This document shows positions 45,423 to 54,768 of a DNA stretch of 64,000 nt, piece by piece. The stretch lies in contig NZ_CP076642.1 in the NCBI RefSeq assembly GCF_019226825.1, forward strand, positions 558,001-622,000, in the 5' to 3' direction. A model generated the notes under the pieces. That model saw nothing but the letters and a program-made list of their open reading frames with translations, was not told the origin of the DNA and did no database searches. The stretch is from Vibrio ostreae. GTDB taxonomy: Bacteria; Pseudomonadota; Gammaproteobacteria; Enterobacterales; Vibrionaceae. The number at the start of each line of letters is the position of its first letter. Position 1 is the stretch's first letter. Both the position numbers and the translations under genes were made by a program.

Positions 45423-46352
45423 TCACTGCTGAGGACAGGCCATTGATTTGCGTTTCGGCAAACGAATCCGAGGCAGAAGCAGGCCCGCCACCACTAATCC
45501 AATACCGGCTAACTGCAATTGAGTCACCGCATGCCCCATCACAAAGGAAGTCAGGACTGAGAAAATCGGCACGAAGTTAAAAAACAGTGCTGCGCTGGCC
45601 GAACCGAGGCGTCGCACACCATTGAGCCACAACAGATAACCGGCCACGGTGGCAAACAAACCGATGTACACCACCTCGCTAATGCCGACAGCGCTGGCAT
45701 TAAACAGTTCTGCGAACGGATGCACGTCAGATGAGAACAGACACATCACGCCAATCACGGCCGCGCCACTCAGCATTCCTACCAGAGTGTAAGGGATCAC
45801 CGCCATCCAACGACTGATCCCCTGGCTGAAATAGGTGTACAGACTCCAGGCTAGCATGCCTGAGAAGATGAGCTTATCACCATGGTTAATCTGCAAGGAA
45901 AGCAGGGTTTCAAGATGGCCGTTGGTGATCACCATCAGTACCCCGGTCAGACTGACCAGCAGACTGAAACATTGTGCGCGTGACGGCCAACTGCGCTGAG
46001 CGACACTAGCGATCAGCGAGGTCATTAACGGGCTGAGAGCCATGATCAGCGAGCCATTGGTTGCGCTGGTATAGGCAAGGCCGGTGAAAAGCCCGAGATT
46101 AAGACCACCCACGCCCACAGCGCTGACCGCAAACACCCACAGCCACTGGCGGTTGGTGATGACAGGTTTAGGCATGCGCGCGACACGCACATACAGCGCC
46201 AGACAGGCTGCAGCGATAACAAAGCGCCAGAAGACTAAGGTCAGCGCATTCACTTCCTGCAACGCATGTTTGCCGATGGGAAAGCTGCTGCCCCAGAAAA
46301 AGGTACAGATAAGAAGAAGCACAACTGCTTTCAGGATTGAATCGGAATTCAT
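45423..46352 (-). CDS. DMT-superfamily (EamA) transporter
   Basis: 309 residues from the ATG at 46352, with GGAG just before it (an upstream GTG at 46358 is possible). Ten hydrophobic helices in two EamA halves, with FFWGSSFPIGKHAL near the start and LGSASAALFFNFVPIFSVL in the second half. These proteins export amino acids or metabolites. It is divergent from a LysR gene 93 bases away, the usual exporter/regulator pairing. Confidence 0.9.
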   Translation of the reverse strand: MNSDSILKAVVLLLICTFFWGSSFPIGKHALQEVNALTLVFWRFVIAAACLALYVRVARMPKPVITNRQWLWVFAVSAVGVGGLNLGLFTGLAYTSATNGSLIMALSPLMTSLIASVAQRSWPSRAQCFSLLVSLTGVLMVITNGHLETLLSLQINHGDKLIFSGMLAWSLYTYFSQGISRWMAVIPYTLVGMLSGAAVIGVMCLFSSDVHPFAELFNASAVGISEVVYIGLFATVAGYLLWLNGVRRLGSASAALFFNFVPIFSVLTSFVMGHAVTQLQLAGIGLVVAGLLLPRIRLPKRKSMACPQQ

Positions 46353-46445
46353 CGTCACTCCAAAGAACTTGTCAAAACAGGTTGCCTAGTGTATTGATTT
46401 CAACATTAGAATAAACAAGCAAAATTAAGACGGTAAATGCCATAA

Positions 46446-47342
46446 ATGAAACCTAACTACTCTTTAGACGATTTGCGCTGTTTTTGTGCTGTTGCCCGCT
46501 TTGCCAGTTTTAAAGAAGCCGCTGCTTATCTGGAAATGCCCCTTTCCACCTTGAGCCGTCGTATCCGCCAACTGGAAACCGATCTGCAACTCAGGCTTCT
46601 TAACCGCGATGCCCATCGGGTGATTCTAACTCACACCGGTGAACAGTACTTCCAGCGTTCAGAGGCCTTGTTTGACGAGCTCGGAGACATTGATGAGGAT
46701 TTACACCGCGATAAACACCAGCCAACCGGAAAAATTCGTATCTCCACGCCTATCAACGCCGGCTCCCAGTTTCTGCGCCCGATTTTTTATGATTTTTTAT
46801 TGCAACAGCCGGATATTCAGCTCGACCTGCGGTTCTCCAATTCCCTGATTGATATCGAAGCGGAAGGCATGGATGTGGTATTTAGGGTTGGCAGTCCGGT
46901 GGTCGATAACTGGATCGCCCGCCCACTCAAACACATTCATTTCCTCCTGTGCGCCCATCCGGATTATGATCTCAGCGCGATACAGCACCCCAAAGATCTG
47001 TGTGGTCACCCGACGGTGCTTTGTCACCCTATGATTCCCTGGCAACTGGTGAATAAAACCAATCACCAGGAATTTGATTACCATCCGCAAAAAGGTGTCC
47101 GGCTCGAACTCGATGAAATTCAGATGCTGTCGCATGCGGTCAAAACCGGACTGGGAATAGGCTATATCCCCGACTATTTTGCCCTGCCAATGATAGCGCA
47201 AGGTGAAATGCAGCACGTATTACCAGACTGGCGCAGTAAAGAACGCACCCTGTTTATGCTGTATCGCGAGCGTCAAAATATTCCTCTGCGCGTGCGACTG
47301 TTTATTGAGTTTGTCCTGCAATATTTCGACAGCCATGAATAG
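46446..47342 (+). CDS. LysR-family regulator of the adjacent DMT transporter
   Basis: 298 residues. The N-terminal helix-turn-helix (ARFASFKEAAAYLEMPLSTLSRRIRQLE, core YLEMPLSTLSRRIRQLE) and the substrate domain from about residue 90 (GKIRISTPINAGSQFL) belong to the CrgA/PA-type LysR subgroup. Divergent to the EamA transporter gene, whose promoter it most likely controls. Ligand unknown. Confidence 0.9.
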   Translation: MKPNYSLDDLRCFCAVARFASFKEAAAYLEMPLSTLSRRIRQLETDLQLRLLNRDAHRVILTHTGEQYFQRSEALFDELGDIDEDLHRDKHQPTGKIRISTPINAGSQFLRPIFYDFLLQQPDIQLDLRFSNSLIDIEAEGMDVVFRVGSPVVDNWIARPLKHIHFLLCAHPDYDLSAIQHPKDLCGHPTVLCHPMIPWQLVNKTNHQEFDYHPQKGVRLELDEIQMLSHAVKTGLGIGYIPDYFALPMIAQGEMQHVLPDWRSKERTLFMLYRERQNIPLRVRLFIEFVLQYFDSHE

Positions 47343-47429
47343 AATAAATGACACAGAGCGACACACTTTTTGCTCGCTTAACCTCCAATTCCCAAGCCGG
47401 GCACTACACTAATGGAACGGAGGTGCATC

Positions 47430-48359
47430 ATGACGCTCTTTTCCCCGTTAACGCTCCCAGTCCCGGCCAAACAGCTGCGTTGTGAAGACGACACACCGGT
47501 ATGTTGGCTGTTGAGCCAATATCTGCTCAATGAATTTCAGTATGCCCTGCTGCATGAGCCAGGCATACTCGAGGATCGTGATCCTGAGTATCTGCATCAG
47601 TATCGGGTCAGCCTGCGCCGCTGTCGTTCCATGCTGGCTATTTTCGCCGTCGTTTATCCGCCTCAGGCCGTCACAAAACTCAGACAGCAGCTTAAAGTGA
47701 TGATGGAACCCAGTGGATTGTTGCGAGACTTAGATGTGTTTACTGATCCCGATTCACACCCGGAATCGTTGAGCACAATACTCAGTGAGCTGCTGCCTGT
47801 TGTGACCGCCAAACGGAGCAGAGTATTTCAGCGTTTTTCACATTGGATCGAGAGTGATGAGTACCAGCATATCACGCAGCAGATTTTTACCCGTTTCATC
47901 GATTGTGCTCAGCACCCGACTCAAGCCGGTTTGAAAAGTTTGCATTCTGTCGCTGCTTATCACCTCGAAAAACAGACTCGGAAACTGCTGAAATCCAGCC
48001 GCCGAATCAAGCCCGGCAGCACAGACGAAGAGATTCATAAACTGCGGATTGGTTGTAAGAAATTACGTTACCTGAATGACTTTTGCCGCGCTGTGGGGAT
48101 AACCACTGCAGAGCAGTCATTGATTGAACAAGCTCAGCTAAAACATTGGCAGAGCGAATTGGGAAAATTTAACGATACTTCAAGTCAGTTACATTTTTGT
48201 CTGACCCATCTCTCGCCACTGCAGACAAACACAAAGACCGTCCAAGCTGTTGACGCCTTTGTTAAACACAGCCGGGAACAGCATCACGCCAGCAAGCAGC
48301 AGGTACTGAACAATATCGCCACATTGGTAAAACGCGGAACAAAAAAGGCAGCGCATTAA
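47430..48359 (+). CDS. CHAD domain protein
   Basis: 309 residues from the ATG at 47430, preceded by GGAGGTGCATC; an ATG at 47412 is less well placed. The conserved histidines and basic residues of CHAD helices are visible: YLHQYRVSLRRCRSMLAIF and IHKLRIGCKKLRYLNDFCR. CHAD domains form a positively charged helical pore that binds inorganic polyphosphate. No polyphosphate kinase or CYTH domain gene is adjacent, so its role is open. Confidence 0.9.
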   Translation: MTLFSPLTLPVPAKQLRCEDDTPVCWLLSQYLLNEFQYALLHEPGILEDRDPEYLHQYRVSLRRCRSMLAIFAVVYPPQAVTKLRQQLKVMMEPSGLLRDLDVFTDPDSHPESLSTILSELLPVVTAKRSRVFQRFSHWIESDEYQHITQQIFTRFIDCAQHPTQAGLKSLHSVAAYHLEKQTRKLLKSSRRIKPGSTDEEIHKLRIGCKKLRYLNDFCRAVGITTAEQSLIEQAQLKHWQSELGKFNDTSSQLHFCLTHLSPLQTNTKTVQAVDAFVKHSREQHHASKQQVLNNIATLVKRGTKKAAH

Positions 48360-48403
48360 ATGCCTGATAACCTTCACCTTCGTAATACCCACTTCAGAGG
48401 TGT

Positions 48404-49336
48404 TTATTCAGGCTGGCCATCGTGCGGATTGTTCGTCACACCACACACCTGACTCGGCGGGCCGCCAAATAACTTGCCAAAGGCAGTGATAAAGTTGGCG
48501 GTATGCTGATATCCGGCCATGAGTGCAGCTTGCTGAATCGAAATCGCCTCCTGTTCCAGCAAAATCTTAGTCTGGTGCAGTTTCCGTTCACGCAGGTATC
48601 GCTGCAGACTCATCCCAAGCTCTTTGCGCGCGATACGCTGCAAAGTGGACACACTCATCCCCAGCTCAGATGCCATCTCAACCAATGACATTTCGTCCAC
48701 CTGCTTTTGACGCAGGAATATCTTGAGTCGGGTCGATTGTGGCTTGGGTTGTGGTTCGCTGAGTAATGGCTGATGCTTCATATTAAGCAGAAGATTTTCC
48801 CACACCGCCAGGGTGAATGCCTCTCGCATCAAAGCCTCTGCCTGGTTATGACTATTGGTCAGATTCAGCACCTCCGCCATCTGCCCCAGATGAGGGGGTA
48901 AAGACCAGTCAAAACGACTCAGGTGCTGGCAAAAACTACGTTCAAAACCTTGTCGCTTCGCACCTGAAAGCTGTTTGTCCAACCATTCCGTAGACAGAGA
49001 CAGCACGATGCTGCGGCTGCGCACATGCGCTTTCGCCGCACCCTGGACAGAATCCGGTCGTGCATAGAATATGGCCGTCGCCTGGATAGGATCAGAACGG
49101 TGGTAACGGCAACTCCTCAGACGATGAACATCGCCGTATGTCATCAGGGCTTTACTTTCCAAGGGAATAGCAATGATCAGCTGCGGCGTGAGCTGGCGTT
49201 GCGTGGCAAAATCCGCCTTATGCACAATGTCTTTGTTGTGAAACAGGATTCCCTGCTGCATTTTCAGATTTTCGACTCTGCCGGTAAACAGCCCGCGTTG
49301 TCGCGCACTGGTATCTTTAACCACGCTATCCATCAT
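48404..49336 (-). CDS. AraC-family regulator of the adjacent siderophore receptor
   Basis: About 310 residues; the start is uncertain (ATG pairs at 49336/49333, no strong ribosome site). The C-terminal 100 residues carry both AraC helix-turn-helices (SLVEMASELGMSVSTLQRIARKELG, core VEMASELGMSVSTLQRIA; and QQAALMAGYQHTANFITAFGKLFG, core LMAGYQHTANFITAFGK). The N-terminal 200 residues are a ligand domain. It is divergent from a TonB receptor gene with a Fur box between them, like PchR/DesR-type regulators that turn on their receptor when the ferric siderophore is present. Confidence 0.87.
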   Translation of the reverse strand: MMDSVVKDTSARQRGLFTGRVENLKMQQGILFHNKDIVHKADFATQRQLTPQLIIAIPLESKALMTYGDVHRLRSCRYHRSDPIQATAIFYARPDSVQGAAKAHVRSRSIVLSLSTEWLDKQLSGAKRQGFERSFCQHLSRFDWSLPPHLGQMAEVLNLTNSHNQAEALMREAFTLAVWENLLLNMKHQPLLSEPQPKPQSTRLKIFLRQKQVDEMSLVEMASELGMSVSTLQRIARKELGMSLQRYLRERKLHQTKILLEQEAISIQQAALMAGYQHTANFITAFGKLFGGPPSQVCGVTNNPHDGQPE

Positions 49337-49447
49337 CGCTTTATCCAATCCACCATCATCACTTTGACCATTTCAAAAAATAAAATGAACAATCCGCAAA
49401 ATTCCTGCCGGATACTGAGTGATATATTAACGCCGACAAAAACAAAT

Positions 49448-49466
49448 GAAAATGATTATCATATCG
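49448..49466. promoter_or_regulatory. Fur box before the TonB receptor
   Basis: GAAAATGATTATCATATCG fits the Fur pattern of repeated GATAAT-like hexamers (GAAAAT, GAT, TATCAT, ATC). It ends 20 bases before the receptor start, in the control region shared with the AraC gene. Iron-repressed expression is expected. Confidence 0.8.
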
Positions 49467-49485
49467 CTTTAAGGAGTTAATATTC

Positions 49486-51700
49486 ATGGTTGTCGCTAAT
49501 ACTACTCATCTGCGCCCTTTAGCCATCGCGGTCAGTCTTGCACTTGGTGTGTCTGCATCTCCATCGCTTTTCGCCCAAGAGCACCACAACACCGGACAGG
49601 AGAACTACACCGGACAGGAAAACCACACCGAAGCAGCGGAATCATCTTCTAAAGAGATCCTCGTGGTATACGGTAACCCCCTGTACGGTATGGCCTCTTC
49701 TGAAGAGACGGGTGGTTATGGTGTTGATTCAGCGACAGTCGGAACCAAAACACCAGCGGCACTGCGCGATATCCCTCAGTCCATCACGGTGCTGACCAAT
49801 GACTACATTGAAGAGCGGAATTTTGTTGCGGTCGACGACCTGGCCAAATATACCCCCCGGGTTACGTACCATGGTGAATGACAGCGGACGCTCGTCCATC
49901 TTCTCGCGCGGCTATGAATACGATGAAGTCAATTTGAATGGCTTACCGGCACCGATGCAAAGTAAATACGGCACTCTGCCTGCGCTGGCTGCTGTAGACC
50001 GGGTAGAAATCATGCGCGGCCCCTCTGGTTTATTTAACAGTACCAGCGAACTGGGTGGTGTGATCAACATGGTTCTCAAGCGCCCCACCGAAGAATTCAG
50101 TGGTTCAGTGACGGCACGTTACGGCAGCTGGGACCGTCATTATCTCGAAGCGGATGTGGGTGGTTCACTGAATGACTCAGGCAGCGTACGCGGGCGCATG
50201 GTTGTCGCTAATGCCGATATTAAAAACCAGGTCGATGACAACGACAATGACAACGGCACCTATTACGGTACTCTGGAGTTTGATCTGACGGATCGCACCC
50301 TGCTCTCTGTCTACGCTCAGCATCAAACCAAAGACATTGTGCCCACCAATGGTCTGCCTGCCTACAGTGATGGTTCTATGCTCGATATTAGCCGTACGAC
50401 CTACCTGGGAGCGGATGACGACAACTTTCATGCTGATACCACAGATGTCGGCTTTTCTTTACAGCACGCTTTTAGCAATGGCGGTGTCGGTCAGATTTCT
50501 GCGCGCTATATGGATCATGACATGTCCCTGGAGCAAACTTACACCAACGGCGCCGTTGATGAAGACGGTAACACCGGATTGATGTTCAGCGCGCAAGCTA
50601 ACCAGCAAAAAAACACGTCTCTCGACATCAACTACAGCCAGATGTTTGATCTGTTTGGGCTACACAGCGAAATGGTCGTGGGCAGTGATTACAAACGCTA
50701 TGAATCCGATGTACAAAGCTACACCAACCGCAGCATCGCCTCAATTAACGTGTTTAATTATGACCCGGCCAGTGTCACTAAACCGACTTACCGCTACAGC
50801 AAAAATGTCCATTCCGAGTCTTCCGAGATCGGTTTATATGGCAAGGTGACCTGGCGTTTGCTGGAACCTCTGGCGGTCATTACCGGCGCCCGGGTATCCT
50901 GGTACGATCTGGAAACGGTGAATACTGTCATCAGCACCGGGGCTGACACCAAACAGGAAGACGATTTCAACGCTAAGCTGACCCCTTACGCTGGCGTAGT
51001 TTATGACCTCAACGATCAGCATTCTGTGTACGCCAGTTATTCCAAGGTCTTTAAACCACAGACCAGCCAAAATGAAAATGGCGACATGCTGAAACCGCGA
51101 GAGGGCCATCAGTGGGAAACCGGTATCAAATCGGCCTTGCTTGACGGCCGCCTGAATACCCGTGCCTCGCTGTTCCTGATGAAAGACAATAATATTGCCG
51201 CGCAAGCCTATGATGACAGTGGTGTGGCAATCAGCAACACCTACTGGGCTACCGGAAAAGTCGAAACACAAGGCATAGAACTTGAAGCGACCGGTTACCT
51301 GACCGATAACTGGATGACAATGACCGGCTATACCTATACCGACATTAATGAAAAGTCAGGCGATCACAACGGTAAGTTTGATGCCATACCGCACCATTCA
51401 TTGTCATTGTGGACTGACTACCACCTGGCTGACTGGATCCCGGGCTTACACATCGGTGGTGGTATGACCGCGCTGAGCAACTACTCGTTCAGCAAGAGCG
51501 GAGTCACCACACATCAGGCTGGTTACGCGATCTTTGATGCTGCCCTGCGTTATGATATCACCGACAACATGCAGGCAACGCTCAATGTTTACAACCTGTT
51601 TGATCGCGAATACTTCTACCGTGTCGGTTCTACCACGACATTCAATATGTATGGTGAGCCCGCTAATGTCATGGCTGGTTTTACCTACAAATTTAACTGA
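49486..51700 (+). pseudogene. TonB-dependent siderophore receptor, frameshifted
   Basis: AAGGAG and an ATG at 49486 start a signal peptide (AIAVSLALGVSASPSLFA), a TonB-box-like KEILVVYGNPL and a plug domain (ALRDIPQSITVLTNDYIEERN). The frame breaks in six C at 49853-49858 and stops at 49879. Removing one C gives DDLAKYTPGLRTMVNDSGRS and continues through VDRVEIMRGPSGLFN and the barrel to AGFTYKFN at 51700: 737 residues, normal length. The terminal aromatic residue required for barrel assembly is intact. It resembles FhuE/DesA-like hydroxamate receptors. Without repair or frameshifting neither half works. It may be sequencing error, since the barrel shows no other damage. Confidence 0.85.
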
Positions 51701-51812
51701 TACCGATAAAGTCCTTTATTCAGCGACCCAGACACGCGGCGTGGCGGGGAATCTTCTGCCACGCTGTTTAGCATCAGTCTGGCCAAATGAGCGAGCGCCG
51801 ATACACCATTAT

Positions 51813-52874
51813 ATGATGAAAAAACTACTGAGTACTCTGATCGCAATGTTGAGCTTCACGACAGCCCAGGCACAACCTGTAAATTATGCTTCGAGCCACA
51901 CCCACCATTCATCCGTTCTGAATGAAGAACGCCAATACAGCGTTTATCTGCCCAAAGAATATGATTCACAGACCGGGCAGCACTTTCCGGTGCTTTATCT
52001 GCTGGATGGAGAGCAACACCTGCTAGAAGTTGCCGGTATCACCGATTCTTTGCGGGGAGGGCTCATGCCCGCGCTGCCCGCGATGATCATCGTCGCCATC
52101 CATAACACCGACCGAATGCGGGATTACACTCCCAGCCACACTCAAACGCTGCCTAATGGCCAGCCCGCAGGAAAAGCCTATGCTACCACTGGTGGTGGCG
52201 ACAAATTTTTAACCTACCTCATCCGTGAGTTACGCCAGGAGATTGAACAGCAGTTTCGTACCACACGCCCAGCGTTGTTAGTCGGCCATTCTCTGGGTGG
52301 CTTGCTGGCCCTGGATGCGTTTACGCAAGATAATGATGCTTTTCAAGGAATTATCTCGATTGATGCCAGTCTGTGGTTTGATTTTCCCCGTCATAGCGAG
52401 CAACTGACGCAGCGGCTCAAACAGAAGCCGCACTTTCCGTCCTCGCTCTTTATCGCGATTGCTAATAATCCTTACACCCCGGGATTTGGCCGTTCCGAAT
52501 TCCATCGTGACCAACTGCTGAAATTTGCCGATCAAATCCTGCAAGCCTCTGAGCAGAAACAACGCCAGACAGCACCTGAAAGAGATATCACCAGCCGCTA
52601 TTATGCCGAAGAAGACCATCACTCCGTTTATCATCTGGCGGTTTATCATGGCCTGCAGTGGCTGTTTCGTGGTTATCGCCTTGATTTGAATCCGACGACA
52701 TTTTCTCTCGAACGCGTCAGTGCAAACTACCAGTCTTTAAATCAGCGCTTTGGCAGCTCACTGAAGCCGGAGCGCAACCGATTGCAAGCTCTCGAACACA
52801 AAGCTCGCCTCTGGCCTCAGATGGACATTTCGGTACAGCAGACACAAGCGCTCCTGCAGCACTATTACCGGTAA
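51813..52874 (+). CDS. Periplasmic siderophore-esterase-like alpha/beta hydrolase
   Basis: 353 residues from the ATG at 51813, or the adjacent one at 51816. There is a signal peptide (LLSTLIAMLSFTTAQA). The esterase D/Fes-IroE-like fold shows in YSVYLPKEYD, FPVLYLLDGEQHL, the nucleophile elbow LLVGHSLGGLLALDAF and the late His in EEDHHSVYHLAVYHGL (EEDHHSVYHLAVYH). It follows the TonB receptor by 112 bases. I infer that it hydrolyses an imported ester or a ferric siderophore in the periplasm to release iron. The longer open frame from 51534 overlaps the receptor and is not used. Confidence 0.85.
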   Translation: MMKKLLSTLIAMLSFTTAQAQPVNYASSHTHHSSVLNEERQYSVYLPKEYDSQTGQHFPVLYLLDGEQHLLEVAGITDSLRGGLMPALPAMIIVAIHNTDRMRDYTPSHTQTLPNGQPAGKAYATTGGGDKFLTYLIRELRQEIEQQFRTTRPALLVGHSLGGLLALDAFTQDNDAFQGIISIDASLWFDFPRHSEQLTQRLKQKPHFPSSLFIAIANNPYTPGFGRSEFHRDQLLKFADQILQASEQKQRQTAPERDITSRYYAEEDHHSVYHLAVYHGLQWLFRGYRLDLNPTTFSLERVSANYQSLNQRFGSSLKPERNRLQALEHKARLWPQMDISVQQTQALLQHYYR

Positions 52875-53037
52875 GTGCCACTACCCGAACCGTGCTAATC
52901 GGGTCATGTCAGTCACCTGGCTGATTCCGGTTAGCACAACGCCCGGCGAAACAGAACCCCGGATAACAGAAAATGCGAAGTTAGCTTTGGACCACAGTTA
53001 AATCAGATTGGAATATTCACACCGGAATTTCAGGTAT

Positions 53038-53060
53038 AAAAAAACCAGCGCTTGGCTGGT
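53038..53060 (-). terminator. Terminator after tRNA-Cys
   Basis: ACCAGC (53044-53049) pairs with GCTGGT (53055-53060). On the minus strand it is followed by seven T (A run 53038-53044), 22 bases after the tRNA 3' end. Confidence 0.85.
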
Positions 53061-53082
53061 CGTCTGACGTTCAAGGAAAGAA

Positions 53083-53156
53083 TGGAGGCGCGTCCCGGAG
53101 TCGAACCGAGGTCCACGGATTTGCAATCCGCTGCATGGCCACTCTGCCAACGCGCC
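53083..53156 (-). tRNA. tRNA-Cys (anticodon GCA)
   Basis: On the minus strand the 74-base cloverleaf starts GGCGCGTTGGCAGAGTGG, has the anticodon loop TTGCAAA with GCA, the T arm GGTTCGACTCC and ends with encoded CCA (TGG at 53083-53085). The acceptor stem GGCGCGT pairs with ACGCGCC. It is a single tRNA gene with its own terminator, and no integrase or direct repeat lies beside it. Confidence 0.97.
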
Positions 53157-53315
53157 TTACCTTGAACTTGCATCGGGCTCTCCCGCTGCGTTCGATGCAC
53201 ACTTTACGGATTGAGCCGGGAGAGTCAAACAAAAAAAATCATTTTCTTGTTTAGTTGCTGACAAATAAACCAAACTGAATATTTATACGGCAAAAATAGC
53301 GTCAATCACCGGGTA

Positions 53316-54761
53316 TCACCATTTTTTCATCAATCGTCCGACCAGATTGGGATGATAGTGCCAACAGTGATCAAACATGCTCATCAACTCCGGGTTACCA
53401 TATTTGGACAAACTAAGAGCATGAAAACGGTTTTTTCCGGCTTTCAGTCGTTTAACCTGGGCCAGAACCTCTTCATCCTGTTTAGGGGCGATGAAATCGG
53501 AAATCACCACCATATCGGCATTTTTATAACGACCACTGCTCATCAGCTCAATCGATTTGAGCATCACAGGCTCAAGGTCGGTGCCACCATGAAAGGCGTA
53601 ACTAAGGAAGTCGCTCGCCTCACGCAGGCCATCCTGGCGCGTCAGTTCATAGGTAATATGCTCGGTCGAAAACAGCATCACATAACAATCGCGGTCTTCT
53701 GCCAGGGCAATCTGCATCAGAGCATAGGCCATCGCCTTCGCGCATTGCTCCGGGAAACCGTTCATAGAACCTGATGCATCCACACACACAATAAACGGCC
53801 CTTTCTCAATGTCAGCCTGCTGATTATCCGGACGATGCGCTTTGACTTTGCGTAACGTCCGGGACTTGCCCTGCATGCGATAGTTCATCAACCGCTTGTC
53901 GATTAAGTGCTTATAAAACACCACTTCCAGTTCCGGATAAGCCAGAAACAGCGTTTCGTTGGGCAGCAACTTATTGAGATCATCACTTTCGTGAATGCCG
54001 ACAATATCATCGGTGGCTTCATCGGATTTCTCTTCCACCAATTGCAACTCTTCTGTCGGCGCCCGATTGAGATCCGGATCATCCACATCACTGGCCATTC
54101 GGCCCAGCTTCTCGGCAATGTCTTGCAGCCCTTGGTTCTTCTTGAGAAATTCCGCGTGCCGCTTCATCACAGACAGATCACCACGACTCAGTTTCGCCGA
54201 CGCCATATCCCATAAACGGCCAACACTGCCGGCATCACCCGACTCCGTCACCTTATCCATGTTGCGCAGAGTTTCCATGCGCTGATAAAGGTCAGCCAGC
54301 AGTTTTTCCTTGTTCGCTTCCAGCTCCATCACCTGAGCTTGCTTAATCGCGTCCGTTAACGACTGATACCATTGATCGCAAAAATAGTGCGGGAACATCG
54401 GGTTGTGGATACCCTTGTTCTTTTCCAACAGACGACGGGCCGGCAAATAGAATGCAGAATGCCACTCCAGCTGTTTGACCACATCATTGATGCGCTCAAA
54501 AAACATCCCCTCATCCCAGTGAATCACTGCCTGGTAAAGAGAAAGCTCCTCCTGGAAGCGCTCAGTTTCACACACCCGCGTAATGCGCTTCTTAACGCTG
54601 CCACGCCATTTAAGCAGATGGTTTTTGACCGTGGATTTGACCCCGCGGCTTTCGGCCATCATCATTAATTGTGAACGACCCATTAAATCGTTGACGGCAC
54701 TATCGATAATACCGGAGTCCGCAATCATTAGGGCCAGATTCAATCCGTCCACACCAAGCAT
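53316..54761 (-). CDS. viaA: VWA-domain partner of RavA
   Basis: 481 residues. A helical N-terminal half is followed by a von Willebrand A domain with a complete metal site (CVDASGSMNG, then GGTDLEP and ISDFIAP). Length, order and the MFPHYFCDQWYQSL segment match ViaA. In E. coli RavA-ViaA act at the membrane with fumarate reductase and Nuo and affect aminoglycoside uptake. The start (AGGTGACTT before the ATG) is 7 bases after the ravA stop. Confidence 0.94.
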   Translation of the reverse strand: MLGVDGLNLALMIADSGIIDSAVNDLMGRSQLMMMAESRGVKSTVKNHLLKWRGSVKKRITRVCETERFQEELSLYQAVIHWDEGMFFERINDVVKQLEWHSAFYLPARRLLEKNKGIHNPMFPHYFCDQWYQSLTDAIKQAQVMELEANKEKLLADLYQRMETLRNMDKVTESGDAGSVGRLWDMASAKLSRGDLSVMKRHAEFLKKNQGLQDIAEKLGRMASDVDDPDLNRAPTEELQLVEEKSDEATDDIVGIHESDDLNKLLPNETLFLAYPELEVVFYKHLIDKRLMNYRMQGKSRTLRKVKAHRPDNQQADIEKGPFIVCVDASGSMNGFPEQCAKAMAYALMQIALAEDRDCYVMLFSTEHITYELTRQDGLREASDFLSYAFHGGTDLEPVMLKSIELMSSGRYKNADMVVISDFIAPKQDEEVLAQVKRLKAGKNRFHALSLSKYGNPELMSMFDHCWHYHPNLVGRLMKKW

Positions 54762-54768
54762 AAGTCAC

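Noticed and set aside
49853..49858. Programmed ribosomal frameshifting in the TonB receptor
   Set aside because: The C6 run is not a typical slippery heptamer, I see no stimulatory stem or internal Shine-Dalgarno, and receptors of this family are not known to use it.
53083..53156. tRNA-Cys as an integration site of a mobile element
   Set aside because: No integrase, no repeated tRNA 3' end and only ordinary chromosomal genes on both sides.
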